Below, in pieces: positions 50,237 through 59,353 of a stretch of 64,000 bases of DNA. The DNA is taken from contig NZ_NRRL01000008.1 of NCBI RefSeq assembly GCF_016583645.1, forward strand, positions 1 through 64,000, read 5' to 3'. This DNA is from Rhodovibrio sodomensis. Its GTDB lineage: Bacteria > Pseudomonadota > Alphaproteobacteria > Kiloniellales > Rhodovibrionaceae. Each line of letters starts with the position of its first letter. The stretch's first letter is position 1. The notes beneath the pieces are model-generated. The model had not been told where the DNA came from. It saw only the letters and a list, made by a program, of their open reading frames with translations, and did no database searches. The translations under genes were made by a program, and so were the position numbers.

Positions 50237-50872
50237 TCACGCGTCCGGGTTCGGGGTATAGCGCAGATAGGGCTTGAGCGTCTTGAAGCCCTTCGGGAAC
50301 AGCTCCTTCGCCTGGTCGTCGCTGACCGCCGGGACGATGATCACATCCTCGCCCTGCTTCCAGTTGACCGGCGTGGAGACCTTGTAGCGATCGGTCATCT
50401 GCATGGAATCGATCACGCGCAGGATCTCGTCGAAGTTCCGCCCGGCGGTCTGCGGGTAGGTCAGGCTCAGGCGGATCTTCTTGTTCGGGTCGATGATGAA
50501 CACCGTACGCACGGTCGCGGTCGCATCCGCATTGGGATGGATCATGTCGTACAGTTCGGCGACCTTGCGGTCCGGGTCGGCGATCATCGGGAAGTTGACG
50601 CCGTAGCCCTGCGTCTCCTCGATGTCCTGGTTCCACTGCTCGTGCGAGCCCAGCGGGTCGACCGACAGGCCGATCGGCTTGACGTTGCGCTTGTCGAACT
50701 CGCCCTTGAGCTTGGCCACCTCGCCCAGCTCGGTGGTGCACACCGGCGTGAAGTCCTTCGGGTGGCTAAACAGGATGGCCCAGCTCTCGCCGATCCACTC
50801 GTGGAAGTTGATCGTGCCCTCGGTCGTCTCGACGGTGAAGTCCGGCGCGGTGTCGCCTAGGCGCAAGCTCAT
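50237..50872 (-). CDS. Peroxiredoxin, 1-Cys (Prx6) type
   Basis: This 211-residue peroxiredoxin begins SLRLGDTAPDFTVETTEGTI and has the peroxidatic Cys in FSHPKDFTPVCTTELGEVAK near residue 47. KRNVKPIGLSVDPLGSHEQW and the C-terminal dimer domain (FPKGFKTLKPYLRYTPNPDA) are typical of Prx6. It reduces H2O2 and organic peroxides. The start at 50872 has AAGGAGGA upstream. It may be cotranscribed with the rhodanese and metZ genes (150-bp gap). An inverted repeat GACGTAT...ATACGTC lies about 65-85 bp upstream. Confidence 0.93.
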   Translation of the reverse strand: MSLRLGDTAPDFTVETTEGTINFHEWIGESWAILFSHPKDFTPVCTTELGEVAKLKGEFDKRNVKPIGLSVDPLGSHEQWNQDIEETQGYGVNFPMIADPDRKVAELYDMIHPNADATATVRTVFIIDPNKKIRLSLTYPQTAGRNFDEILRVIDSMQMTDRYKVSTPVNWKQGEDVIIVPAVSDDQAKELFPKGFKTLKPYLRYTPNPDA

Positions 50873-50935
50873 GACGTGTCCTCCTTCAGGACCGGGCCGG
50901 TCGGCGCCCTGTGGGCTCGGCCGGCCCAATTCCAC

Positions 50936-50958
50936 GACGTATCATGTTAAAATACGTC
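50936..50958. promoter_or_regulatory. Candidate operator upstream of the peroxiredoxin gene
   Basis: GACGTAT (50936-50942) and ATACGTC (50952-50958) are exact inverted arms nine bases apart, in an AT-rich patch unusual for this region. A further half-site-like GTCGTATAT follows near 50974. The location just upstream of a peroxiredoxin transcript suggests a redox- or sulfur-responsive repressor site. The regulator is unknown. Confidence 0.45.
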
Positions 50959-51047
50959 TTACTACGCTTGTCTGTCGTATATTTGAGCGCGCGCGCCAGA
51001 GTCAACGCCCGCGCGCGCTCGCGCGCACAACCCTGGTCTGCGTCGCG

Positions 51048-52025
51048 TCACGCCGCGGCGCCAGGCATGCCCGTGGGGTCGAGCAGGAACACGACATAGG
51101 CGGTGTAGCCCGCGAGCAGCAGCAGGCTTTCCCCGCGGTTCAAGCGGCTGCCGGTGGTCAGGAACACCAGCAGCAGCGCGGACACCCCAAGCATCACCCA
51201 CATATCGAGGTCGAGGAAAGCGCGGCTGATCGTCAGCGGTTGGATCACCGCGGTCAGGCCCAGCATGCCGAAGACGTTGAAAACGTTGGAGCCCAGCACG
51301 TTGCCCAGCGCCACGTCGGCGTGGTTGCGGATCGCCGCGACGATCACCGCGGCCAGCTCTGGCAGCGAGGTCCCGATCGCCACCAGCGTGACGCCGATCA
51401 CCGCCTGGGAAATGCCGAAGTCGCGGGCGATCCCGGTCGCGCCCTCGATCAGCATGTTGGAGCCCAGCACCAGGCCGACGATGCCCGCCAGCACCGCGAA
51501 CACCGCGACCCAGGTGCTGGCCGGAAGCTTGCCGACCTCTTCCTCGATTTCCTCCTCGATCTCGCTGCTGTCGCCGTTCTTGGTCGCGCGCTCGGAGATC
51601 CAACAGGCCGCGATGAAGCCGACCAGCATCAACAGCAGCAGGATGCCCAGCAAACGCGATACTTCGCCCAGGAAGGCGAGGCCGACCAATACGGCCGCGC
51701 CGAGCAGCATGGCCAGCCCGTCGCGCTTGATGATCGAGGCCCGGCTCAGGATCGGCTGGATCATCCCGGCCACGCCCAGGATCAGCATCAGGTTGGCGAT
51801 GTTGGAGCCGACGATGTTGCCGATCGTGATGTCGTACTGCCCGCGCAACGCGGCTTCCAGACAGACCACGAACTCGGGCGCGCTGGTGCCAAAGCCGACC
51901 ACCACAAGGCCGGTGAACAGCGGCGAGACATCCAGCTTGCGGGCCAACCCGACCGCGCCGCGGACCAGGCTTTCGCCGCCCAGGAACAGGAGAACCAGTC
52001 CGCCGATCGCCAGTACATAGTTCAT
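51048..52025 (-). CDS. Calcium/sodium antiporter (YrbG family)
   Basis: This 325-residue membrane antiporter has two Na_Ca_ex repeats. The first has GGESLVRGAVGLARKLDVSP, VVVGFGTSAPEFVVCLEAAL and ITIGNIVGSNIANLMLILG; the second has GVTLVAIGTSLPELAAVIVA and VALGNVLGSNVFNVFGMLG. These alpha-repeat motifs hold the ion-binding Glu and Asn. About ten helices flank a central acidic loop (SSEIEEEIEEEVG) that may sense cations. The start at 52025 begins directly with the first helix. It probably exports Ca2+ in exchange for Na+ or H+. Confidence 0.92.
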   Translation of the reverse strand: MNYVLAIGGLVLLFLGGESLVRGAVGLARKLDVSPLFTGLVVVGFGTSAPEFVVCLEAALRGQYDITIGNIVGSNIANLMLILGVAGMIQPILSRASIIKRDGLAMLLGAAVLVGLAFLGEVSRLLGILLLLMLVGFIAACWISERATKNGDSSEIEEEIEEEVGKLPASTWVAVFAVLAGIVGLVLGSNMLIEGATGIARDFGISQAVIGVTLVAIGTSLPELAAVIVAAIRNHADVALGNVLGSNVFNVFGMLGLTAVIQPLTISRAFLDLDMWVMLGVSALLLVFLTTGSRLNRGESLLLLAGYTAYVVFLLDPTGMPGAAA

Positions 52026-52404
52026 GCGTCCGTTATCCGGCCGACCGCCGCGGCTGCTCGTCCGCCGCGACCCCGGCCGCCCCCGGTTGAATGTGTTCCG
52101 CCCCGCCGGTCGCCGCGCGGCCGGGCGCACTGCGCCCGCGCTCCGCTCGAGCGCCGCGGCTGGGATCGGTTGGATCGCGTTGCTGGTGCGCGCGCTTCGG
52201 CGAACGCCGCGCGTTTGGTGGCAGAATTGGTGGCGTGCGCAACGCCGTCGCCGGCGCGCGGGCGTGCTTGACCCACCGCCGAAAGCGCCGCCCACGGCGT
52301 GCGGTCTTGGGACCGGCGGCAGGCCCCGGGTGGGCATATCGGCGGCAGCGCCCGGATTTGCAAGCCCAAACCCGCCGCGATTCCCGGACCCGCCGCCGCG
52401 ACGA
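52026..52404. other. Gene-free stretch between the antiporter and the frameshifted glycosyltransferase
   Basis: This 379-bp stretch is GC-rich. Open frames here translate to Arg/Pro/Gly-rich, low-complexity sequence without domains. It should contain the antiporter promoter and the end of the upstream transcript; no specific site was recognised. Confidence 0.4.
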
Positions 52405-53473
52405 TCACACGGGCAGCCGCCGGCGCACGGCAGCAACCGCCGCCGCGCGTCCGTCCGGCGGCACCGGAAGACCGCGCGGGCGGGCCAGCAGGTCGCCCAC
52501 AGCGCGCGCCAGGCCGCCGGCCGTCGCCTGGGCGCGCGGCAGTACCGCGGCGGTGCCGCGACCGGCCAGCCAGGCGCGCATGCCCGCATCCTCCGGCCAG
52601 TCCGGACGGCTGACCATCAACAGCCGCGTGCCCACCGCCAGCGTCTCGCACAGCGTGCCGTAGCCGCTCTTGGTCAGCACCACCTCGGCCGACGCGGCGA
52701 GGTCGGCGAAGTCGAAGCCGAGCTCGGCCAGGTTGACGACATCGGAGCGACCGGCGGGGGCGTCCGCCTGCACCCAGACGACGCCGTCCAGGCGCGGCAG
52801 CTCGGCCACCGCCGCGCCCGGCAGGCCGCCGAAGCCGACCGCGACCAGCGCCGTGCCCTCGCTCATCCCCAGGCGCGCGTGCCTCCGCACGCCGTGCGGT
52901 GCCGACCCGACAGACCGGCGGGATCGAGCGGACGTTCGCCAACTCGGCCATCGGGGTGTGCGGCCGGGGCTGCAGGAACAGGTCGGCGGCGGCGTACGCC
53001 GCCCGGATTTCCCGCATGATCCGGCCAGCCTCCGGCCGGTCGGCGCAATAGGCGCGGTAGGCGTCCAGCCAGTTGAGCGAGCACAGCGCCACCGCCGGCA
53101 CGCCCAGCCGCGCGGCCGCCGCGATCGAGCTGTGGGGCACGTCGGCCAGCAGCAGGTCCGGCTCCAGCGCGGCCAGCCGCTCGGCCTCCCGGGCGACCAC
53201 GGCCGGGAAGTCGGCGTGCAGCTCTTGATAGGCCGCCGCACTCGCCCCTGCATCGACGTCCATCGGCCCATACATGACCATGCCGACATCGGCCGGCGGC
53301 GCCTCGACCGGCAGCTCGCGCCCGACGTGGCGCGCCAGCACCGCCGCCGGCACGGCCGTGCGCAGCGTCACCTTGAGCTCCGGCAACGCGGCCAGCAGGT
53401 CGCGCACGACCGGAATCACCTGCCCGGCGTGGCCGAAGCCGTGACCGGAGATGTCGACGACGAGATGCGGCAT
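52405..53473 (-). pseudogene. Glycosyltransferase-like gene with a frameshift
   Basis: The 5' part from ATG 53473 encodes PHLVVDISGHGFGHAGQVIP, LADVPHSSIAAAARLGVPAV and ALCSLNWLDAYRAYCADRPE, the N-domain of GT-B glycosyltransferase-like proteins. The matching C-domain continues in another frame: SEGTALVAVGFGGLPGAAVA, VVLTKSGYGTLCETLAVGTR and SRPDWPEDAGMRAWLAGRGT. The switch is at about 52871-52880, inside a GCGCGCG run; loss of one GC pair would explain it. Joined, the product would be about 355 residues. It starts one base after the LysR stop on the same strand. It could be a real pseudogene, a programmed shift or a sequencing error. Confidence 0.75.
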
Positions 53474-53474
53474 G

Positions 53475-54344
53475 TCAGGCCGCCGCAAGGCGCTGCTCGA
53501 TCGTCTCGGACAGGCGCTTGACCGCCTCGCTCGGGCGGCCGGGCCGGCGGTGCAGGGCGATCTCCACCTTGGGCAGGTCGGGCAGGCCGGCTTCCGGGCC
53601 CAGCTGGCGCAGCTGCGGGCTGACCATGCTGGGGATCAGCACGGTCACCGCCAGGCCGGCGCCGACGATCGCCTGCTGGCCGGTCAGGCTCATCGAGGTG
53701 TAGACGACCTGCCAATTCCGCCCGGCCTCGCTCAGCGCGTCGAGCGCGCGCTCGCGGAACACGCAGATGTCGCGCGGGAACAGCGACAGCGGCAACGGGT
53801 CCTGGCGTTCCGGCTGGTGGTCGGGCGCGGCGACCCAGACCAGCGGCTCGCGCCGCAGCAGGTGCCCGCCCGGCGTGCGCGGGTGCCGGGTAACGATCGC
53901 GACGTCGAGCGCGTCGGCCGCCAGCCGGTTCATCAGCGCCACCGAGAGGTCGCAGGTCACCTGCAGGTCGACCCCCGGATACTGCTGCCGGAACTCCCGG
54001 ATCACCTCCGGCAGGTAGAAGGCGAAGTCGTCCGGGATGCCGAGACGCACCCGCCCCGACAGTTCCGCGCTCGTAACATCGTTCCATGCCCGGTCGTTCA
54101 GCGCCAGCAGCTGGCCCGCATAGGGCGCCAGCCGCTCGCCGTCCGGGGTCACCTGCACCGACCGGCCGAGGCGCTGGAACAGCGTCGTGCCGACCTGCGC
54201 TTCCAGCCGGCGGATCTGCATCGACACGGTCGACTGCGTGCTGTTCAGCCGCCGCGCCGCCGCGGTGAAGCCGCCCGTCTCCCGCACCGCCGTAAAGCTG
54301 CGCAGGAGGTCGAGATCGAAAGTGCGCGTCGGGGCCGTCGCCAT
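53475..54344 (-). CDS. LysR-family transcriptional regulator
   Basis: This 289-residue LysR regulator has an N-terminal helix-turn-helix, LLRSFTAVRETGGFTAAARR followed by LNSTQSTVSMQIRRLEAQVG, and a C-terminal periplasmic-binding-like effector domain (VRLGIPDDFAFYLPEVIREF; AIVGAGLAVTVLIPSMV). It is divergent from an EamA transporter gene, with 116 bp between the starts, a classic arrangement in which the regulator controls the transporter and itself. The frameshifted glycosyltransferase starts immediately after its stop. Confidence 0.9.
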   Translation of the reverse strand: MATAPTRTFDLDLLRSFTAVRETGGFTAAARRLNSTQSTVSMQIRRLEAQVGTTLFQRLGRSVQVTPDGERLAPYAGQLLALNDRAWNDVTSAELSGRVRLGIPDDFAFYLPEVIREFRQQYPGVDLQVTCDLSVALMNRLAADALDVAIVTRHPRTPGGHLLRREPLVWVAAPDHQPERQDPLPLSLFPRDICVFRERALDALSEAGRNWQVVYTSMSLTGQQAIVGAGLAVTVLIPSMVSPQLRQLGPEAGLPDLPKVEIALHRRPGRPSEAVKRLSETIEQRLAAA

Positions 54345-54460
54345 CGCCGCTTCCCATCACATTACATGATCGAAACCATCAAAAAGATGCGTTCGCGTGA
54401 TCTTTGCCGACCCCTTACCTGACAGGTCGAGACGCAGCATTCAAGGCAAGGAAGGCAGTC

Positions 54461-55384
54461 ATGCGGCAGGTCTATCGGCGCGCCCCGGTCGGCTTTAACC
54501 GGGATGAAAAGACGGCGTTCCTGGCGGCGGTCTTCGCCGTCGTCCTGTGGGGGGCGATGCCCGTGCTGCGCAACCTGGCGTCCGCGGTGCCGCCGTTGCA
54601 GATGGCCGCGATCGCGCTTGCCTGCGCGGCCGCCGTCGAGTTCGGGCGCGGCCGGCTGGTCGAGGGCCGGCCGGCCGGGACCGGTCCGCCGGTGCCGTGG
54701 CTGCGGCTGGGCGGGCTCGCGGTCGCGCTCGTCGGTGCGATCGCGTTCTACTTCCTGGCGCTCAACCTGGCGCCGGCCGCGCAGGTCACGCTGGTCACCT
54801 ACACCTGGCCGCTGATGTTCGTCTCCGCGAGCGAGATCCTGACCCGCGGGCGGGTGCGCGGCGTCGTGCTGGCGGGCGGCGCGGTCGCCTTCGCCGGCTG
54901 CGCCGCGCTGGTCCTGGGGGACGCCGGCGCCGGCACGGCCGGGCTGGCGACACTGGGCGGCTACCTGCTTGGTTTGGCGAGCGGCAGCTGCTGGGTGGTC
55001 TATTCCCTGCTGCTGCGTCACGGGCCGACGCTCGGGCCCGGCGCCTGGCCGCGGGTGTTCCTGCTCGGCGCGGGCGCGGCGGGCCTGCTGCATCTGGGGC
55101 TGGAGGCGACGCTGTGGCCGCTGCCCCTCCACGCCCTGGCGATCAGTGCGGCGATCGGGGTCGGCCCCTACGGCCTGGCGTTCGTCGCCTGGGCCTACGG
55201 CGTCCGGCGCGGGCCGGCGCGCTCGGTCGGGCTGCTCGCCTACGCGGTGCCGCTGGTCGCCTCGGCGCTGCTGATCGCGATCGGCGCGAGCGAGCCCGGC
55301 TGGCCGTTCGCGGTCGGCACCGCGGCGGTGCTGGGCGGGGTCGCGCTGGCGAACGCCAACATCGGCGGCGCGCGGCAGGCGTGA
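54461..55384 (+). CDS. EamA/DMT-family transporter
   Basis: This 307-residue protein has ten hydrophobic helices in two EamA repeats, for example FLAAVFAVVLWGAMPVLRNL, LGGLAVALVGAIAFYFLALN and GVGPYGLAFVAWAYGVRRGP. DMT proteins export amino acids or metabolites. The start at 54461 has AAGGAAGG upstream; a start at 54404 would add 19 residues and overlap likely regulatory DNA. It is divergent from and probably controlled by the LysR regulator. The substrate is unknown. Confidence 0.88.
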   Translation: MRQVYRRAPVGFNRDEKTAFLAAVFAVVLWGAMPVLRNLASAVPPLQMAAIALACAAAVEFGRGRLVEGRPAGTGPPVPWLRLGGLAVALVGAIAFYFLALNLAPAAQVTLVTYTWPLMFVSASEILTRGRVRGVVLAGGAVAFAGCAALVLGDAGAGTAGLATLGGYLLGLASGSCWVVYSLLLRHGPTLGPGAWPRVFLLGAGAAGLLHLGLEATLWPLPLHALAISAAIGVGPYGLAFVAWAYGVRRGPARSVGLLAYAVPLVASALLIAIGASEPGWPFAVGTAAVLGGVALANANIGGARQA

Positions 55385-55505
55385 GTGCCTGCTGCCCCCG
55401 GCCGTGAACCCGGTCAACGCCTTTGGCGGCGTCGGCAGGCCCGGGCCCACCCGTGCGGCGATCTCGAACTTTACGCGCGCGGCCGCGTCGCTATATCACC
55501 AACCC

Positions 55506-55910
55506 ATGACCATGCAGATCCCCGTTCACCTCACCGCCTTCTACACCGCGCTGTCGCTGCTCTGGCTGCTGGTCCTGGCCGGGCGGGTGATGGCGCTGCG
55601 CTGGCACCACCAGGTCGGCATCAACGCCGGCGAGCACAACGACCTGGCGCGGGCGATCCGCGCGCACGCCAACGCGGCGGAATACGTGCCGGGGGCGCTG
55701 ATCCTGATCCTGGTGCTGGAGCTGATGGCCACGCCGATCTGGGCGCTGCACGTGCTCGGCCTGGCGCTGGTGATCGGCCGGGTGTTCCACGCCGTCGGGC
55801 TGTGGCGCAGTTCGGGCGTGTCGATCGGCCGGCAAGTCGGCATGCTGCTGACGCTCGCGGTCTACGCCGGCGGCGCGCTGCTGCTGCTGGCCGAGGCGTT
55901 CATTCTGTAA
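55506..55910 (+). CDS. MAPEG family membrane protein
   Basis: This 134-residue protein has four hydrophobic helices. RALRWHHQVG-type motifs appear as RVMALRWHHQVGINAGEHND near residue 27, RAHANAAEYVPGALILILVL near residue 52 and RVFHAVGLWRSSGVSIGRQV near residue 92, all conserved in the MAPEG family (membrane-associated proteins in eicosanoid and glutathione metabolism). Bacterial members are usually glutathione transferases or peroxidases of unknown substrate. It starts at ATG 55506. It has no operon partner. Confidence 0.87.
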   Translation: MTMQIPVHLTAFYTALSLLWLLVLAGRVMALRWHHQVGINAGEHNDLARAIRAHANAAEYVPGALILILVLELMATPIWALHVLGLALVIGRVFHAVGLWRSSGVSIGRQVGMLLTLAVYAGGALLLLAEAFIL

Positions 55911-56043
55911 CGTCCGCTCGAATGCCCCCGGCGTGAAGCGGGGGCGCGAACCGACCCTGGTCCCGCCCCGGCCGGACCACCTATATAGCAGGGGCGCGGC
56001 CGAGCCCGCCGCCCGTTCAACCTTTCCGCGGAGCCTGCCCGCC

Positions 56044-57399
56044 ATGAGCCCACGCGACAGCCACGACCCGGCCCATCTGGACGTGCTGGACGACCTGCTG
56101 GCGCGCGCCCGCAGCGCCGGCGCCGACGCGGCCGACGCCGTGTTCGTCGATTCGACCTCGGTTTCCCACGCCCAGCGGCTGGGCAACGTCGAGCAGCTGG
56201 AGCGCAGCGAGGAGCAGGACCTCGGCCTGCGCGTCTTCGTGGGCAAGCGCCAGGCCTGCGTCTCCTCCTCCGATTTGTCGGCGACGGCGCTGGACGAGCT
56301 CGCCGAGCGCGCGCTCGCGATGGCGAGGAACGTGCCCGAGGACCCGTACTGCGGCCTCGCCTCGCCCGACCAGTTGGCGACCGACTGGCCCAGCCTGGAC
56401 AGTTGCGATCCCCAGGAGCCCGACGCCGATACCCTGATCGCGCGCGCCCGGGCGTGCGAGGAGGCGGCCCGCGCGGTCGACGGGATCACCAACTCCGAGG
56501 GCGCGGAGGCCGGCTGGAGCCGGGCGCGCATCTCGCTCGCTGCGACCAACGGCTTCCGGGGCGGCTACGCGGTCTCCGCGCACTCCGTCGGCTGCGCGGT
56601 GCTGGCCGGCGAAGGCACCGGGATGGAGCGCGACTACGCGTTCCACCGCGCGGTCTACGGCGCCGACCTGGAAGATCCCACGGCGGTGGGCGCGCGCGCC
56701 GGGCAGAACACCGTGCGCCGCCTGAACCCGCGGCGCGCCAAGACCGGGCGCTATCCGGTGATCTTTCACCCGCGCGTGGGTAACGGCCTGCTGGGCAGCC
56801 TGGCCGGCGCGATCAGCGGCCCGGCGGTGGCGCGCGGCACCTCGTTCCTGAAGGACAAGATGGGCGAGCAGATCTTCGCCCCCGGCCTGAACGTGGTCGA
56901 GGACCCGCACGTTCACCGCGGCCTGAAGTCGGCGCCGTTCGACGCCGAGGGGCTGGCGCGCACGCGCAACGCCGTGATCCAGGACGGCGTGCTGACGACC
57001 TGGTTCCTGTCGCTGTCGTCCGCCCGGCAGCTCGGGCTCGCCCCGACCGGCCACGCCAGCCGCGGCACCTCGGCCCCGCCCGGACCGTCGCCGTCGAACA
57101 TGTGGCTGGAACCCGGCCAGATCGACGTCGACGCGCTGTTCGCGGACATCGACGAGGGCTTCTACGTCACCGAAATGATGGGCATGGGCGTCAACCAGGT
57201 GACCGGCGACTATTCCCGCGGCGCGGCCGGCTTCTGGATCGAGCGGGGACAGATCGCCTATCCGGTCGCCGAAGTGACGGTCGCCGGCAATCTGAAGGAG
57301 ATGTTCCGCAACATCACCCCGGCGAGCGACCTGGAGTTCCGCTACGGCATCGACGTGCCGCACCTGCGGGTCGACGGGATGACGCTGGCGGGCGAGTAG
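56044..57399 (+). CDS. TldD/PmbA family protein (TldE-like)
   Basis: This 451-residue member of the TldD/PmbA (TldE) family has LERSEEQDLGLRVFVGKRQA near residue 50, VIFHPRVGNGLLGSLAGAIS near residue 240, GLNVVEDPHVHRGLKSAPFD, VTGDYSRGAAGFWIERGQIA, and AEVTVAGNLKEMFRNITPAS at the C-terminus. It lacks an HExxxH motif, as expected for the TldE half; TldD-TldE heterodimers process peptides such as microcin B17 and CcdA. No tldD is in the window. The start at 56044 places conserved sequence within the first 25 residues. The 3' end converges on an isoprenylcysteine methyltransferase-like gene. Confidence 0.9.
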   Translation: MSPRDSHDPAHLDVLDDLLARARSAGADAADAVFVDSTSVSHAQRLGNVEQLERSEEQDLGLRVFVGKRQACVSSSDLSATALDELAERALAMARNVPEDPYCGLASPDQLATDWPSLDSCDPQEPDADTLIARARACEEAARAVDGITNSEGAEAGWSRARISLAATNGFRGGYAVSAHSVGCAVLAGEGTGMERDYAFHRAVYGADLEDPTAVGARAGQNTVRRLNPRRAKTGRYPVIFHPRVGNGLLGSLAGAISGPAVARGTSFLKDKMGEQIFAPGLNVVEDPHVHRGLKSAPFDAEGLARTRNAVIQDGVLTTWFLSLSSARQLGLAPTGHASRGTSAPPGPSPSNMWLEPGQIDVDALFADIDEGFYVTEMMGMGVNQVTGDYSRGAAGFWIERGQIAYPVAEVTVAGNLKEMFRNITPASDLEFRYGIDVPHLRVDGMTLAGE

Positions 57400-57450
57400 C
57401 GTTCGGACGGGGCCGCCGGAGGCGGCGCCGGCGTCCGGCAGCCGGCCGGC

Positions 57451-58065
57451 TTAAGGGATGAACAGCAGGCGCGGCAGGACATCCTGCGCCTGCAGGTACT
57501 GCACCAGCTGGATGAACGGGATCGCCAGCAGCATCAGGCTGCTGTCGCGCAGGCTGTACAGGATGCGCTCGCGGCTTGGCGACACGCCCTCGGCCGGCTG
57601 CCGGGGCCGGCGCAGCGACAGCCAGCGCCGGGTCTGCCGGCAATAGCTGTCGTAGGCCGACCCGAACTGCTGGCGCAGGAACGCCTCCTCGTGCCGGCTG
57701 ATCGCGTCCAGCACGGCGAACACCCCGGCGCCCAGGCCCAGCCCGATCACCAGGCTGCCGGTGCTGAGCCCGATGCCGACGGCGCCCAGCACCGAGAAGC
57801 CGTAGAGCGGGTTGCGCGAGAGCGCGTAGGGGCCGGTGGTCACCAGTTCACGTTTCTTGCGCCCGCCGATGTGGCTGGTCGTCCAGACCCGACCGGCGAC
57901 CGCCAGCACGATCAGCAGGCCGCCAAGCACCTCCTTGGCGAGCGGTACCGGATGACTGGCCGGCAACCACGGGGCGGAGACCAGGATCAGACCGGTCGAG
58001 ACCGCCGCCAGCGCCCACAGCTGCTTCTTACGTCCGCGTTGGCGTTTTTGAAGGCTTTGCGGCAT
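57451..58065 (-). CDS. Isoprenylcysteine carboxylmethyltransferase (ICMT)-like membrane methyltransferase
   Basis: This 204-residue protein has about four to five hydrophobic segments and the ICMT/PEMT signature: ELVTTGPYALSRNPLYGFSV near residue 73, then RHEEAFLRQQFGSAYDSYCR near residue 125. These hold the SAM-binding RNP and HE elements. Bacterial members methylate phospholipids, isoprenoids or unknown substrates in the membrane. ATG is at 58065. A hydrophobic C-terminal helix follows (LMLLAIPFIQLVQYL). It has no clear operon partner. Confidence 0.85.
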   Translation of the reverse strand: MPQSLQKRQRGRKKQLWALAAVSTGLILVSAPWLPASHPVPLAKEVLGGLLIVLAVAGRVWTTSHIGGRKKRELVTTGPYALSRNPLYGFSVLGAVGIGLSTGSLVIGLGLGAGVFAVLDAISRHEEAFLRQQFGSAYDSYCRQTRRWLSLRRPRQPAEGVSPSRERILYSLRDSSLMLLAIPFIQLVQYLQAQDVLPRLLFIP

Positions 58066-58235
58066 GGGGGGTCGGTGCTCGCGGAGACACGGGTCGGACG
58101 GTGGGGACAGGCACGGCTCGCAACGCCGCGGCCGGCGGGTGTTATCGCACGCCCCGGCGGTCTGCCAAAAGAATGTTGAAATTCCGGCCGTTATCCAACC
58201 GGCCGGCCGGGCCGGCGTGGGCCATCGCCGGACGC

Positions 58236-58286
58236 TAGCGCAAGATCGATGAAAACCGAACCGGCTTTCATCGTGAATTTTGCTCT
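58236..58286. repeat. TAGAGCAA hairpin repeat, copy 5 (single, diverged hairpin)
   Basis: TAGCGCAAGATCGATGAAAA pairs with a half ending TGAATTTTGCTCT. It matches hairpin A of copies 2 and 3, with mutated ends (CTAGCG instead of CTAGAG). It lies downstream of the lipid-kinase gene without overlapping its stop. Confidence 0.8.
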
Positions 58287-58311
58287 GGCTCCCTGAAGAC
58301 GGCGCTCGGCA

Positions 58312-59286
58312 TTACGGCGGATCGCCGATCACGAACCGGGCCGCGTCTTCCAGGAGATCGATCCCGACCGGCAGATGGCCCAGCAGATCGCCGTCGCCCT
58401 GCACCGGATCGCCGGCGGGCCCGTCGATCTGCACCGACCGGGCCGGCAGGACCCGCACATCGGGCATGCGGTCCAGCCGGTCCAGCTGCATGCCGAGCGT
58501 GTAGCGCGCGGCATTGACCGCCCCGCCGCGCTCGAACAGGACGACGTGCAGTTCCGGCAGCCAGGGCCGCACGTCCGGCGCCAGCACGTAGCGGCCGGCG
58601 TAGAAGTGCCCCTTGCAGACCACGACCTGGGCGCAGGCGTGCGGCGTTCCGTCGACCGTCACCGTCAGCCGCGGGTAGCGGTAGCTGGCCGCCGCCTCCA
58701 GGCCCGCCAGCACGTAAGCGCCCTTGCCGAGCTTGCGCTTGACCGGCGTGCGCACCCGCGCCACCGCTTGCGCGTCGAACCCGGCCCCGGCCATCAGCGC
58801 GAACCCGCGGGCGCCCGCGTCGAAACGGGCCCGGCCCAGATGGGCGGCCGCGATCGTGCCGTGCGCAATCGCCCGGGCGACACCGTCGGGTTCGACCGGC
58901 AGACCCAGTTCGCCCGCCAGCACGTTCGCCGTGCCGAGCGGGATCACCGCCAGCGGCAGCATCCCGCGCGCCCGGCGCATCAGGCCATTGAGCGCTTCGT
59001 TCACGGTGCCGTCGCCGCCCGCGACGACGACCACGTCGACGTCCTCGGCGGCAGCCGCGAGCGTCTCCGCGTCGCCGGGCCCGGTCGTCGCCTTGACCGT
59101 GACCGGGCAGCCGTGACGCGCCAGCTGCGCGAGCGTCTGGCGGAACCGTTCGATCCGCCGCCAGCCGGCGGCCGGGTTGTGGACGATCAGCAGCCGGCGC
59201 GGCTGCACCGCGGAGGCGTCGCTCGGGCGGGCCGGACTGGCCTGTGCCGGACCGGCGCTGGGCGGGCGTGCGAGGGAGTCGGTCAT
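58312..59286 (-). CDS. Diacylglycerol kinase family lipid kinase (DgkB/YegS type)
   Basis: This 324-residue soluble lipid kinase has LLIVHNPAAGWRRIERFRQT near residue 32, the nucleotide-binding VVVVAGGDGTVNEALNGLMR near residue 85, LAVIPLGTANVLAGELGLP near residue 113 and a C-terminal domain with VQIDGPAGDPVQGDGDLLGH. Members phosphorylate diacylglycerol or related lipids at the membrane surface. It is head to head with the PlcP-like phosphoesterase gene (163 bp apart), so it may recycle the diacylglycerol that enzyme makes. The N-terminal 28 residues are Ala/Pro-rich and may be a late extension. Confidence 0.88.
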   Translation of the reverse strand: MTDSLARPPSAGPAQASPARPSDASAVQPRRLLIVHNPAAGWRRIERFRQTLAQLARHGCPVTVKATTGPGDAETLAAAAEDVDVVVVAGGDGTVNEALNGLMRRARGMLPLAVIPLGTANVLAGELGLPVEPDGVARAIAHGTIAAAHLGRARFDAGARGFALMAGAGFDAQAVARVRTPVKRKLGKGAYVLAGLEAAASYRYPRLTVTVDGTPHACAQVVVCKGHFYAGRYVLAPDVRPWLPELHVVLFERGGAVNAARYTLGMQLDRLDRMPDVRVLPARSVQIDGPAGDPVQGDGDLLGHLPVGIDLLEDAARFVIGDPP

Positions 59287-59332
59287 TCGGCCCTGATAGC
59301 GGGCGGCCCGCGCGGACGCAATGCCGCCCGTA

Positions 59333-59353
59333 TGACAGGACGATTACCTGTCA
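59333..59353. promoter_or_regulatory. Palindrome in the divergent lipid-gene promoter region
   Basis: TGACAGG (59333-59339) and CCTGTCA (59347-59353) are exact inverted arms seven bases apart, midway between two divergent starts. CTGTCAC, present here, equals one half of a PHO box, but the second half at the correct 11-bp spacing (GTTTTAC) is weak. It may be the operator for a shared regulator. Confidence 0.45.
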
